Below are positions 8,835-17,425 of a stretch of 64,000 bases of DNA, one piece after another. A program made the translations under genes and the position numbers. The notes beneath the pieces were generated by a model that saw nothing but the letters and a program-made list of their open reading frames with translations, did not search any database and was not told the origin of the DNA. Position 1 is the first letter of the stretch. Every line of letters begins with the position of its first letter. This DNA is from an uncultured Bacteroides sp. (GTDB taxonomy: Bacteria; Bacteroidota; Bacteroidia; Bacteroidales; Bacteroidaceae): assembly GCF_963675905.1 (NCBI RefSeq), contig NZ_OY780936.1, forward strand, positions 3,915,946-3,979,945, in the 5' to 3' direction.

Positions 8835-8937
8835 TAAAAAAAATAGAAATAGAGCATATCTCAATCACAAAATCGTTGAGACTATTTTGGGGAAAGAAAT
8901 TTTGAATGTGCAAAAAAGCAAAAATTGAGTCTGAATT

Positions 8938-9052
8938 TGGTGAGGGTAGACCCGAAAAGTGATGGTTTGGTGATGGATGAAAATTCTACCATCACCCATT
9001 AACTTGATGTAATTCAGTGTGTTATAAGAGCTGGTGATGGAGTGATGGTAGC
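8938..9052 (-). repeat. Intergenic word-array repeat, CCATCAC type, copy 2 (inverted to copy 1)
   Basis: Read on the minus strand it starts CCATCACTCCATCACCA, keeps the inverted GTGATGGTAG and the CACCAAACCATCAC core with TTTTCGGG, and ends CCCTCACC. The head words differ from copy 1 in the same position (CCA for CCC). Copies 1 and 2 form a large inverted repeat flanking about 100 bp. Confidence 0.8.
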
Positions 9053-9098
9053 TTTTTTGTTTTACTTTAAGAATGAGTAATATTAGTAGATGAAAAAA

Positions 9099-9175
9099 CT
9101 CCCGCCAGCTTTTTTAAAAACCCAGCCGGATGTTGAGTAAAGTCCGGTTATCTTTTTTAAAAAGCAGGCGGGAGA
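9099..9175. repeat. CTCCCGCC inverted repeat with inner CCGG hairpin
   Basis: CTCCCGCCAGCTTTTTTAAA (from 9099) is inverted as TTTAAAAAGCAGGCGGGAG ending at 9175, around an inner pair CCGGATGTTG/AGTCCGG. A related element lies at 40333-40555. It is downstream of the peptidase gene and could also act as a transcript end. Confidence 0.7.
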
Positions 9176-9302
9176 TTTTGGATTATTCACCAATGATTTT
9201 TATTTATTGGAGTTTGGATTAGCCTTTTCTGGAATAGGTTTGCAGCTTTCTCTGTTATTACAAAGATTGGTTTACACTGTTTTTCTTACTCCTAAATATA
9301 GT

Positions 9303-10484
9303 TTACGCAATAATTGAATTTTCCAGGTCAATAATCTCTTCCGGACAAAGTGTAAGTTTCTCTACACCATGCTCATTAACAACCCATGAATTTTCAATTC
9401 CTACAGGACCAACACCGGGAAGAACAATTTTAGGTTCAAGAGCAAAAACCATTCCTGGTTGCAGTTCTTGTTTTACTCTTGGAGCAAATACAGGAGCTTC
9501 ATTAATTTCCAGTCCGATGCCGTGGCCTACAAATTTGGCTTGTTGCTTGGTTCCCATAAACTGATCTTTGAAACCAGCTTTAGCTACTATATCAATTGCT
9601 TTATTGTACAGCGTTTCACAAACAACTCCCGGTTTTGCCATAGCTGTAACTTCCGATTGGATATCCAGACATACTTGATGTGCTTTATAAGCTTCTTCGC
9701 TGATTTTACCGATAGAGAAAACACGTGACATATCACACATATAGCCGTTGAAGTTTCCTCCTAAATCTACCATTACAGTATTTCCTTTTTCAAGCTTTGT
9801 GCCATTAAGTCCACCAGGAAGAGCAGGGCTTAATCCTTTTCCTCCTAATGCAAAATCATAAGGAGAAGGTGCTTCTGCGTTATTTCCGGCAAGTACACTT
9901 CCAAAGAATATTTCCATGCTTTGACCAAAAACACGGAAAATACCAAGGCATCCTTCCAGACGCATAATTCTTTCTATTTCGAATGAGAAATGGCGATCGT
10001 CCATTCCTTCACGATAGACCGATGGTATTTGCATGTATGCACGGGTATGTGCAGCTCCAGCCTGACGGAAGAGTTCAATCTCTACATCTGTTTTTACGCT
10101 ACGGGCAGCACGGATTACCGGTGTTCCGTTCACACATTTTGATGAAGGGAATATATTTGCCAGTCGGGTATATTCTGTAAATGGCAATTCTTCTCCCTCT
10201 AACATTAGTATCTCAGGAAAAGAAATTCCTTTTTCGTTCAGTATTTCGGCAATCTGTTCAGGTTTCCGTATATAATGAATATTCCTGCCTTTCAATCCAC
10301 TTGGGCGTTTTATAAAGTACCAGGGTTCTCCTACAGCAGGCAGATAGCAATAACCACTAAGAATTTGTCCACAAGTATAGAGTATGCTTACGTTGCAAGT
10401 AATAAGTGCAGCGTCGATGTTTGATTGAAGCATAAGCGCCCGGATTTTCTCCTGACGCAGAGCTAATTCATTTGATAATTTCAT
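9303..10484 (-). CDS. M24-family metallopeptidase (Xaa-Pro aminopeptidase-like)
   Basis: This is a 393-residue cytosolic creatinase/aminopeptidase P-type protein. The N-terminal creatinase-like domain (residues 1-130, ALITCNVSILYTCGQILSGY) is followed by the pita-bread domain. Metal ligands are visible: Asp in MVDLGGNFNGYMCDMSRVF, His in KFVGHGIGLEINEAP, and the two Glu in FALEPKIVLPGVGPVGIENS. The family removes N-terminal residues preceding proline, or acts on related peptides. A further upstream ATG at 10565 would add 27 residues lying inside the upstream gene; the ATG at 10484 (MKLSNELALRQEKI) gives a natural start 16 bp after the RlpA-like stop. The two genes are probably one transcript. 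Confidence 0.9.
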   Translation of the reverse strand: MKLSNELALRQEKIRALMLQSNIDAALITCNVSILYTCGQILSGYCYLPAVGEPWYFIKRPSGLKGRNIHYIRKPEQIAEILNEKGISFPEILMLEGEELPFTEYTRLANIFPSSKCVNGTPVIRAARSVKTDVEIELFRQAGAAHTRAYMQIPSVYREGMDDRHFSFEIERIMRLEGCLGIFRVFGQSMEIFFGSVLAGNNAEAPSPYDFALGGKGLSPALPGGLNGTKLEKGNTVMVDLGGNFNGYMCDMSRVFSIGKISEEAYKAHQVCLDIQSEVTAMAKPGVVCETLYNKAIDIVAKAGFKDQFMGTKQQAKFVGHGIGLEINEAPVFAPRVKQELQPGMVFALEPKIVLPGVGPVGIENSWVVNEHGVEKLTLCPEEIIDLENSIIA

Positions 10485-10500
10485 TGTTTGAGTATAAATA

Positions 10501-10986
10501 CTATTTTGATAATTTTTTTTGGGTGCCGGAACCTTTTGGGTCCATTGCATCAGGGCATACGGCATTAGGTATAGCCATCTTTTCTTCCCAATGAGGATTG
10601 AGATCTTCTTCCACTCTAAAAGGAACTTCTATTGGTGTGTACACATTTACTTCAACAGTAGCAATCCCTTCTCTAAGCATATCAATCTCTTTTGCAGCAC
10701 AGTAGGACAGATCAATAATAAATCCTCTTCCAAACGGACCTCTGTCTGTTACAGTAACAATTACTTCTCTGTTATTCTTTTTATTCCTTACTTTAAGTAA
10801 TGTACCGAAGGGATATGTACGGTGAGCACAAGTGAGGCTGTCATTGTGATAACGAATTCCGCTGGCAGTATTTCTGCCATGCATTCTTTTTCCGTAATAA
10901 GTAGCTTTTCCTGTCTCTTGAGCGGATGTGCAAAAACTGACTGTGGTCAGAAGAAACAGGATAAATAATAAAATCTTGTTGACCAT
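10501..10986 (-). CDS. RlpA-like double-psi beta-barrel protein
   Basis: The 161-residue protein has a cleavable signal (MVNKILLFILFLLTTVSFCTSAQ), then a double-psi beta-barrel: GKATYYGKRMHGRNTASGIRY, LTCAHRTYPFGTLLKV, VTVTDRGPFGRGFIIDLSYCAA. RlpA proteins bind or cleave peptidoglycan glycan strands lacking stem peptides. The His and Asp of the CAHRTYPFGT and VTDRGP motifs are the residues associated with the lytic transglycosylase activity. There is no C-terminal SPOR domain; the tail is polar and short. It precedes the M24 peptidase by 16 bp on the same strand. Whether it is an active transglycosylase cannot be told from sequence. Confidence 0.85.
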   Translation of the reverse strand: MVNKILLFILFLLTTVSFCTSAQETGKATYYGKRMHGRNTASGIRYHNDSLTCAHRTYPFGTLLKVRNKKNNREVIVTVTDRGPFGRGFIIDLSYCAAKEIDMLREGIATVEVNVYTPIEVPFRVEEDLNPHWEEKMAIPNAVCPDAMDPKGSGTQKKLSK

Positions 10987-11049
10987 ATTGTTCTTGTTTT
11001 TGGTTAACAGTCTGGTACAAAGGTAAGAAAAATATTTCTAACTAAAAAA

Positions 11050-11095
11050 TTGTATAAAAAAACGAATGCCCGTCACTCTCTCGAGTAACGGGCAT
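11050..11095 (-). terminator. Terminator of the first glutamate dehydrogenase
   Basis: ATGCCCGT (11066-11073) pairs perfectly with ACGGGCAT (11088-11095). On the minus strand the hairpin is followed by CG and a run of seven T. Confidence 0.85.
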
Positions 11096-11137
11096 CGCAA
11101 AACTTAAAATACGACTAAACGAATATTTCTTTGATTA

Positions 11138-12472
11138 TTATACTATACCTTGGGCCATCATTGCGTGAGCAACTTTCATGAATCCTGCAATATTGGCTCC
11201 CTTAACGTAATTGATATATCCGTCGGGTTCTGTTCCATACTTAACGCATTGAGCATGAATACCATGCATGATTTCATGAAGCTTGCTATCCACCTCCTTA
11301 GCTCCCCAGCTTAGGTGCATTGCGTTCTGTGACATCTCTAGTCCGGAAGTTGCAACTCCACCTGCATTAACTGCTTTACCAGGAGCATACATAACTTTAC
11401 GTTCAACAAACAAATCAATAGCTGCAGGAGTGCATCCCATGTTAGAAATTTCTCCTACGCAAAGAACATTATTGTCTATTAATAGTTTAGCATCATCGCC
11501 ATCCAGTTCGTTTTGGGTTGCACAAGGTAATGCAATGTCTACTTTAACTTCCCAAGGACGACGACCTGGAACAAATTTAGCCTTGAATTCCTCAGCGTAT
11601 GGTTCAACTATATCATTGCCCGAAGCACGCAACTCAAGCATGTAATCAATCTTTTCTCCGCTTATACCAGCTTCATCATAAATGTATCCGTCCGGTCCGG
11701 AGATGGTTACAACTTTAGCTCCAAGTTCGGTAGCTTTTAAGGCTGCACCCCATGCTACATTACCAAAGCCAGAAATGGCAACAGTTTTACCTTTAATATC
11801 AATGCCTTTTGTTTCCAGCATCTGATGCACAAAGTACAGACCTCCGAAACCAGTAGCTTCCGGGCGAACTAATGAACCACCATATTCAATACCTTTTCCG
11901 GTAAATGTACCTGTAAATTCACGGGCTAGTTTTTTATACATACCAAACATGTAGCCAATTTCACGACCGCCTACACCGATATCTCCGGCTGGTACATCTG
12001 TATCAGGGCCAATATGGCGCCATAGCTCTAACATGAATGCCTGGCAGAAACGCATAACTTCCGCATCGGATTTGCCACGAATGGAAAAATCAGATCCACC
12101 TTTACCTCCTCCCATTGGAAGAGTAGTTAAAGCATTTTTGAAAGTTTGCTCAAATCCCAGGAATTTAAGAATAGAGAGATTTACTGAAGGGTGAAAACGA
12201 ATTCCGCCTTTGTATGGGCCAATGGCATTGTTGAACTGAACACGGTAACCAAGGTTGATTTGCACCTCTCCTTTATCGTCTACCCAAGGCACTTTAAATG
12301 TAAAAATACGGTCGGGTTCAACTAAGCGTTCTATAATACGAGCTTTTTCAAATTCAGGATGTTGGTTGTAAACATCTTCAATAGATATCAAGACTTCTTT
12401 TACAGCTTGGAGGTATTCTAACTCACCAGGGTGTTTAGCTTCTAATGAAGCCATTATTAAATCGATGTTCAT
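11138..12472 (-). CDS. Glutamate dehydrogenase, paralogue 1
   Basis: Hexameric glutamate dehydrogenases interconvert glutamate and 2-oxoglutarate plus ammonia. The 444-residue protein has the substrate domain with GGGKGGSDFSIRGKSDAEV (catalytic Lys) and PAGDIGVGGREIGYMFG (catalytic Asp), then the nucleotide domain with AISGFGNVAWGAALKATELG. The dinucleotide loop GFGNVA, followed by GPDG, differs from the paralogue at 19737 (GSGNVA, followed by SDSDG). This suggests different cofactor preference, since Bacteroides is known to carry NADP- and NAD(P)-linked forms. A -7 box TACCTTTG lies on the minus strand at 12529-12522, with only a poor -33. A strong terminator follows at 11050-11095. Confidence 0.93.
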   Translation of the reverse strand: MNIDLIMASLEAKHPGELEYLQAVKEVLISIEDVYNQHPEFEKARIIERLVEPDRIFTFKVPWVDDKGEVQINLGYRVQFNNAIGPYKGGIRFHPSVNLSILKFLGFEQTFKNALTTLPMGGGKGGSDFSIRGKSDAEVMRFCQAFMLELWRHIGPDTDVPAGDIGVGGREIGYMFGMYKKLAREFTGTFTGKGIEYGGSLVRPEATGFGGLYFVHQMLETKGIDIKGKTVAISGFGNVAWGAALKATELGAKVVTISGPDGYIYDEAGISGEKIDYMLELRASGNDIVEPYAEEFKAKFVPGRRPWEVKVDIALPCATQNELDGDDAKLLIDNNVLCVGEISNMGCTPAAIDLFVERKVMYAPGKAVNAGGVATSGLEMSQNAMHLSWGAKEVDSKLHEIMHGIHAQCVKYGTEPDGYINYVKGANIAGFMKVAHAMMAQGIV

Positions 12473-12521
12473 AATATGTTTTTTAAAAAGGTTTCTGATA
12501 AAATGTAAACTATTACATAAG

Positions 12522-12529
12522 CAAAGGTA
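12522..12529 (-). promoter_or_regulatory. -7 box of glutamate dehydrogenase 1
   Basis: TACCTTTG on the minus strand matches TAnnTTTG exactly, 49 nt before the start codon. No good -33 TTTG is found 19-21 nt upstream (TTAG at that place). Confidence 0.5.
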
Positions 12530-12675
12530 GTTAATTAAATGAGTTAAACTAATTTTTTAGTGAAAATATTGATTAAAATATAATAAAATGATATTATGGT
12601 ATATTCTGGTTTACTTTTCAGTCCATTTGTTGCATAAGCCAAAAATAATCCTCAAATTTGTTACCTTATAATGTA

Positions 12676-15648
12676 ATGAAACAGTATATGCTTAGTAAAC
12701 TTAAATTAAACCAACTATATTTCAAAGATACTACTTTTGCCAATTTAATGACCAAAAGAATCTTTAATATTTTGCTCATCGCTAATCCTTATGACGCTTT
12801 TATGCTGGAGGATGACGGACGTATTGACGAAAAGATCTTTAATGAGTATGCTGCACTCAGTTTGCGCTATCCTCCACGGTTTACTCAGATCTCTTCAGAA
12901 GAAGAGGCATGGGCTGAATTGGAAGATATTTCTTATGATCTGGTTATATGTATGCCAAGTACCGACAAAAGTGATTTCTTTGCTACAGGACGCAATATCA
13001 AAGAAAAATATCCTCATATTCCAATTGTCATTCTTACGCCTTTTTCTCATGGAGTAACAAGGCGGTTAGCCAATGAAAACTTAAGTGCTTTTGAATATGT
13101 GTTTTGCTGGCTGGGAAATACAGATTTACTTGTTTCTATAATAAAATTGATAGAAGATAAGATGAATCTGGAGCACGACGTAGCCGAAGTAGGGGTGCAG
13201 ATGATTTTATTGGTGGAAGACTCCATTCGTTTTTATTCTTCGGTTCTTCCTAACCTTTATAAGTTTGTTCTTCAGCAATCGCAGGATTTTGCCACAGAAG
13301 CATTGAATGACCACCAGAAAACGTTGCGCATGAGGGGGCGACCAAAGATTGTTTTGGCCAGAAATTATGAAGAAGCTATGGAGCTTTATAATAAATTCCA
13401 GGATAATATGCTGGGAGTTATTACCGATGTAAGATATCCAAGAAATGGAAAAAAGGATTCATTAGCCGGAATTAAGCTGTGTTCTGAAATACGTAAAAAA
13501 GATCCGTTTGTTCCATTGATTATTCAATCATCTGAAACAGAGAACCAGGTTTACGCTAATCGTTATGCGGCTAGTTTTGTAGATAAGAATTCCAAGAAGA
13601 TGGATGTTGATTTACAACGAATCGTATCCGATAACTTTGGATTTGGCGATTTTATTTTCCGCAATCCAACAACTAATGCTGAGGTTGCAAAAGTCCGCAA
13701 TCTGAAAGACCTTCAAAATATTATTTATTCTGTGCCCAGCGAATCTTTGCTGTATCATATTTCCCGAAACCATATTTCCCGCTGGCTTTACTCCCGGGCA
13801 ATGTTTCCGGTTGCCGAGTTCCTGCGTCAGATTACCTTTGATGAAGTTGTAGATATTGATATATACAGAAAGATTATTTTCGAGGCGATTGTGAAATACC
13901 GTAAAATGAAGAATCAGGGAGTGGTAGCTGTTTTTAAACGCGACCGCTTTGACCGCTATTCTAATTTTGCTCGTATTGGCGACGGATCGTTGGGAGGAAA
14001 GGGTAGAGGACTAGCATTTATTGACAATATGGTAAAGCGTCATCCTCAGTTTGATGAATTTGATAATGCAAAAGTTGCTATTCCTAAAACCGTTGTTCTT
14101 TGTACAGACATCTTCGATGAGTTTATGGAATCGAACAATCTGTATCAGGTGGCTCTATCGGATGTAGACGATGATACTATTCTGAAGTATTTCTTGCGGG
14201 CTAAACTTCCGGAGAGATTGGTGGAAGACTTCTTTACATTCTTTGATGTGGTGAAATCTCCAATTGCAATCCGCTCGTCGAGTTTGCTGGAAGATTCCCA
14301 TTATCAGCCATTCGCCGGAATATATTCTACGTATATGATTCCTTATCTGGATGATAAGTATGAAATGCTGAGAATGCTGAGTGATTCTATTAAGGGTGTT
14401 TATGCTTCTGTGTTTTACAGTGATAGTAAATCATATATGCAGGCAACTTCCAATTTTATAGATCAGGAAAAAATGGCGGTTATTCTTCAGGAAGTTGTTG
14501 GTAACCAGTATGGTGACCGCTATTATCCTTCTATGTCGGGGGTGGCAAGGTCGCTCAACTATTACCCGATTGGAGATGAGAAACCGGAAGAGGGAACAGT
14601 GAATATTGCATTAGGACTTGGCAAATACATTGTTGATGGAGGGATGACTCTTAGATTTTCTCCTTATCATCCACATCAGATATTGCAGACCAGCGAATTG
14701 GATATTGCATTAAAAGAGACTCAGACTCGCTTCTATGCTTTGGACTTAAAGAATATAGGCCAGGATTTTTCTATCGATGATGGATTTAATTTGCTTAAAC
14801 TTCCTGTTAAAGAGGCCGAGAATGATGGCTCATTGCGTTATCTTGCTTCTACTTTCGATCCTTATGATCAGGTTATTCGTGATGGTCTTTATCCTGGTGG
14901 ACGTAAGCTGATTACTTTTGCCAATATCCTGCAGCATGATGTTTTCCCATTGGCTGAGATATTAAAGTTGGCAATGAAGTATGGGGAGGATGAAATGAGA
15001 CGTCCGGTTGAAATTGAATTTGCCGCAACGATGAGTACGGAGATGGATAAATCGGGCACATTCTATCTGTTACAGATTCGTCCTATTGTTGATAGTAAGC
15101 AAGTACTTGATGAAGATTTGTCGTTAGTAAAAGCAGAAAAAACATTGCTTGGTTCTAATCATGCTTTAGGTCATGGAATTATGAATGATGTATATGACAT
15201 TGTTTATGTAAAGACTGACAATTACAGCGCATCTCATAATCAGGATATTGCTTACGAAATAGAAAAACTGAATAAGGAGTTTCTTGATAAAAACCAGAAT
15301 TATATTCTGGTTGGTCCGGGACGATGGGGTTCCAGCGATACCTGGCTGGGTATTCCTGTAAAATGGCCACATATATCGGCTGCAAAAGTTATTGTTGAAG
15401 CGGGTCTAACAAATTATAGAGTAGATCCAAGTCAGGGAACGCATTTCTTCCAGAATCTTACATCGTTTGGTGTGGGCTACTTTACTATTAATTCTTATAT
15501 AAATGATGGCATTTATGATCAGGATTTCTTAAATGAAAAAGAAGCTGCGTTTGAAACTAAATACCTTCGTCATATACATTTTAATAAACCATTGATCGTT
15601 AAAATAGACGGAATGAAGAATATTGGAGTTGTGATGAAGCCTGAATAA
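12676..15648 (+). CDS. Receiver-like/ATP-grasp protein related to the nucleotide-binding half of PEP synthase
   Basis: The 990-residue protein starts with two response-regulator-like regions (about residues 25-165, NILLIANPYDAFMLEDDGR, and about 170-330, VQMILLVEDSIRFYSSVLPN, with ITDVRYP near the phosphorylation site). A PEP/pyruvate-dikinase N-terminal ATP-grasp domain follows (IGDGSLGGKGRGLAFIDNMV, then SPIAIRSSSLLEDSHYQPFAGIYST). The C-terminal part carries LVGPGRWGSSDTWLGIPVKW. The phosphohistidine swivelling domain and the PEP-binding barrel of true PEP synthase are not visible, so the common label PEP synthase is doubtful. A signalling or kinase role is possible. Starts at 12688 and 12748 are alternatives; a TTG at 12658 is less likely. 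Confidence 0.75.
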   Translation: MKQYMLSKLKLNQLYFKDTTFANLMTKRIFNILLIANPYDAFMLEDDGRIDEKIFNEYAALSLRYPPRFTQISSEEEAWAELEDISYDLVICMPSTDKSDFFATGRNIKEKYPHIPIVILTPFSHGVTRRLANENLSAFEYVFCWLGNTDLLVSIIKLIEDKMNLEHDVAEVGVQMILLVEDSIRFYSSVLPNLYKFVLQQSQDFATEALNDHQKTLRMRGRPKIVLARNYEEAMELYNKFQDNMLGVITDVRYPRNGKKDSLAGIKLCSEIRKKDPFVPLIIQSSETENQVYANRYAASFVDKNSKKMDVDLQRIVSDNFGFGDFIFRNPTTNAEVAKVRNLKDLQNIIYSVPSESLLYHISRNHISRWLYSRAMFPVAEFLRQITFDEVVDIDIYRKIIFEAIVKYRKMKNQGVVAVFKRDRFDRYSNFARIGDGSLGGKGRGLAFIDNMVKRHPQFDEFDNAKVAIPKTVVLCTDIFDEFMESNNLYQVALSDVDDDTILKYFLRAKLPERLVEDFFTFFDVVKSPIAIRSSSLLEDSHYQPFAGIYSTYMIPYLDDKYEMLRMLSDSIKGVYASVFYSDSKSYMQATSNFIDQEKMAVILQEVVGNQYGDRYYPSMSGVARSLNYYPIGDEKPEEGTVNIALGLGKYIVDGGMTLRFSPYHPHQILQTSELDIALKETQTRFYALDLKNIGQDFSIDDGFNLLKLPVKEAENDGSLRYLASTFDPYDQVIRDGLYPGGRKLITFANILQHDVFPLAEILKLAMKYGEDEMRRPVEIEFAATMSTEMDKSGTFYLLQIRPIVDSKQVLDEDLSLVKAEKTLLGSNHALGHGIMNDVYDIVYVKTDNYSASHNQDIAYEIEKLNKEFLDKNQNYILVGPGRWGSSDTWLGIPVKWPHISAAKVIVEAGLTNYRVDPSQGTHFFQNLTSFGVGYFTINSYINDGIYDQDFLNEKEAAFETKYLRHIHFNKPLIVKIDGMKNIGVVMKPE

Positions 15649-15708
15649 TTTTACAAATGAAAATAGTTATAGTTGAGGCATTAATGGGGTTTTTAAATAA
15701 AAAATAAT

Positions 15709-17022
15709 ATGAAAAAAATCTTTTGGCTATTTTTTATTCTTGTATGTAATGTACAGCTATTTGCTCAGCAAGGTTATCAGCCTTCTGAGGAAAACCTGAA
15801 AAGTAGAACAGAATTTCAGGATGAAAAGTTTGGAATGTTTATCCATTGGGGACTATACAGTATGCTGGGTGATGGTGAATGGGTAATGAATAACAGGAAT
15901 ATAAACTGGAAGGAGTATGAGAAACTGGCTTCTGCTTTCTATCCTTCCAAATTTGATGCTGCCGCATGGGTTTCGGCTGCAAAGGCTGCCGGTATGAAAT
16001 ATATTTGTTTCACAACTCGTCACCACGATGGTTTTTCAATGTTTAAAACTAAATATTCGGATTATAATGTTGTAGATGCAACTCCTTTCAGCAAAGACAT
16101 AGTGAAAGCTTTATCCGAAGAATGTAAAAAGCAGGGGCTAAAACTTCATCTTTACTATTCTCATCTGGATTGGCGTCGCGATGATTATTATCCAATCGGT
16201 AAAACGGGTCTTGTTGGTAGAACTGGGCAGGGGACTGGCCGAACAACTCATGGAAAATGGAGTGATTATATGAACTTTATGAATAATCAGCTTACCGAAT
16301 TACTAACGAACTATGGTCCGATTGGTGCAATTTGGTTTGATGGTTATTGGGATAAGGATCAGGATTCTACCTGGGATTGGAACTTAGGTGGACAGTATGA
16401 ACTGATTCACAAACTACAACCGGGATGCTTGATTGGAAACAATCATCACAGTACTCCGCTTCCTGGTGAAGATTTTCAGATGTTTGAACGTGATCTTCCG
16501 GGCGAGAACACAGCCGGACTTTCAGGGCAGACAATCAGCAGACTTCCTTTGGAAACTTGTGAAACCATGAATAGAAACTGGGGATATGACATTACTGATA
16601 GTAATTATAAAACAACCAAAGAGTTTATTCATTTTTTAGTAAAAGCTGCTGGAAATAATGCTAACTTACTTATCAATGTTGGTCCTCAGCCCAACGGAGA
16701 AATCCCGGCAACTGCTGTACAAAGACTAAAAGAAGTAGGCGACTGGATGAAAGTGTATGGCGAAACAATTTACGGAACCCGTGGTGGGGCAGTTCCTGTT
16801 CGCGATTGGGGAGTAACTACTCAGAAAGGAAATAAATTATTTGTCCATATCCTGAACCTGAAAGATAAAGCTTTATTCTTGCCTGTTATCAACAAGGTGA
16901 AGAGTGCTGTATTGTTCAAGAATAAAACTGCAATTAAATTCAAACAAGATAAAGATGGTATTTTACTGTACTTAACAGAAGCTCCCACAGACGTTGATTA
17001 TGTTGTGGAATTATCTTTCTGA
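15709..17022 (+). CDS. Alpha-L-fucosidase, GH29
   Basis: The 437-residue protein has a signal peptide (MKKIFWLFFILVCNVQLFAQ) and a GH29 (beta/alpha)8 barrel. The substrate-binding motif FGMFIHWGLYSM (residues 41-52), TRHHDGFSMF (103-112), and the nucleophile Asp211 in AIWFDGYW are all present. A small C-terminal beta domain follows; there is no carbohydrate-binding module. GH29 enzymes remove alpha-L-fucose with retention of configuration from host or plant glycans. It lies 60 bp downstream of the receiver/ATP-grasp gene on the same strand, but with no transport genes, so it is an orphan enzyme rather than part of a PUL. A GTACA-rich palindromic repeat follows at 17101. Confidence 0.92.
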   Translation: MKKIFWLFFILVCNVQLFAQQGYQPSEENLKSRTEFQDEKFGMFIHWGLYSMLGDGEWVMNNRNINWKEYEKLASAFYPSKFDAAAWVSAAKAAGMKYICFTTRHHDGFSMFKTKYSDYNVVDATPFSKDIVKALSEECKKQGLKLHLYYSHLDWRRDDYYPIGKTGLVGRTGQGTGRTTHGKWSDYMNFMNNQLTELLTNYGPIGAIWFDGYWDKDQDSTWDWNLGGQYELIHKLQPGCLIGNNHHSTPLPGEDFQMFERDLPGENTAGLSGQTISRLPLETCETMNRNWGYDITDSNYKTTKEFIHFLVKAAGNNANLLINVGPQPNGEIPATAVQRLKEVGDWMKVYGETIYGTRGGAVPVRDWGVTTQKGNKLFVHILNLKDKALFLPVINKVKSAVLFKNKTAIKFKQDKDGILLYLTEAPTDVDYVVELSF

Positions 17023-17100
17023 TGTTTTTTTGTATTCATTCCCAGTAAATTTAATAGTTTGAAGTAATAAACAAAAAAGCTGGAATCTCTTTTTAAATCT

Positions 17101-17176
17101 CTTGTACAAAAGATTGCATTCTTCTGTACAAAACAATATAATCTTCTGTACAAAAGAATTAATTGTTTTGTACAAG
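17101..17176. repeat. GTACA palindromic repeat, copy 1
   Basis: Four GTACA cores lie in alternating contexts (CTTGTACAAAAGA, TTCTGTACAAAACAAT, TTCTGTACAAAAGAAT, ATTGTTTTGTACAAG) over 76 bp. The second copy, at 40399-40473, keeps the same order and spacing with scattered differences. There is no coding content. Confidence 0.8.
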
Positions 17177-17319
17177 GAAAAATTAATTGTTCGGGATGAA
17201 TTTAAAACAATCTGAGGCATATTCTAAAAAGACTTTCCAAGAAGTGAAATAGAGTCTTTAAAGACTGAATTCTTGGATTGGTCTCAGATAAGGGATCCGA
17301 AGATAAAAGAAATAAGAAT

Positions 17320-17355
17320 GGGCTGTCCTAATTTGTTTGGACAGCCCATTTTATT
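17320..17355. terminator. Terminator between GH29 and the convergent prolyl oligopeptidase
   Basis: GGGCTGTCC (17320-17328) pairs with GGACAGCCC (17339-17347), followed by ATTTTATT. It serves the plus-strand transcript and possibly both strands. Confidence 0.75.
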
Positions 17356-17425
17356 GTTTGTGACTGAAAGATTGATGATCCCTTTATTCTCCTTTGGTTC
17401 TATAAACCAGGCAGGAAGAAAGAGA

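Noticed and set aside
8574..8928. Two overlapping short frames on opposite strands
   Set aside because: Both are read through the CCCTCAC word-array repeat; composition is dictated by the repeat and there is no protein-like pattern.
12658..12675. Upstream TTG as start of the receiver/ATP-grasp gene
   Set aside because: It adds six residues with no ribosome-binding signal; ATG starts at 12676 or 12688 are more plausible.
12676..15648. Calling this gene ppsA (PEP synthase)
   Set aside because: The phosphohistidine and PEP-binding domains are not visible, so the name would assert an activity that the sequence does not support.
17011..17220. A minus-strand frame of 69 codons rich in Gln, Phe and Leu
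   Set aside because: It is a translation of the GTACA repeat array and lacks any coding signal.
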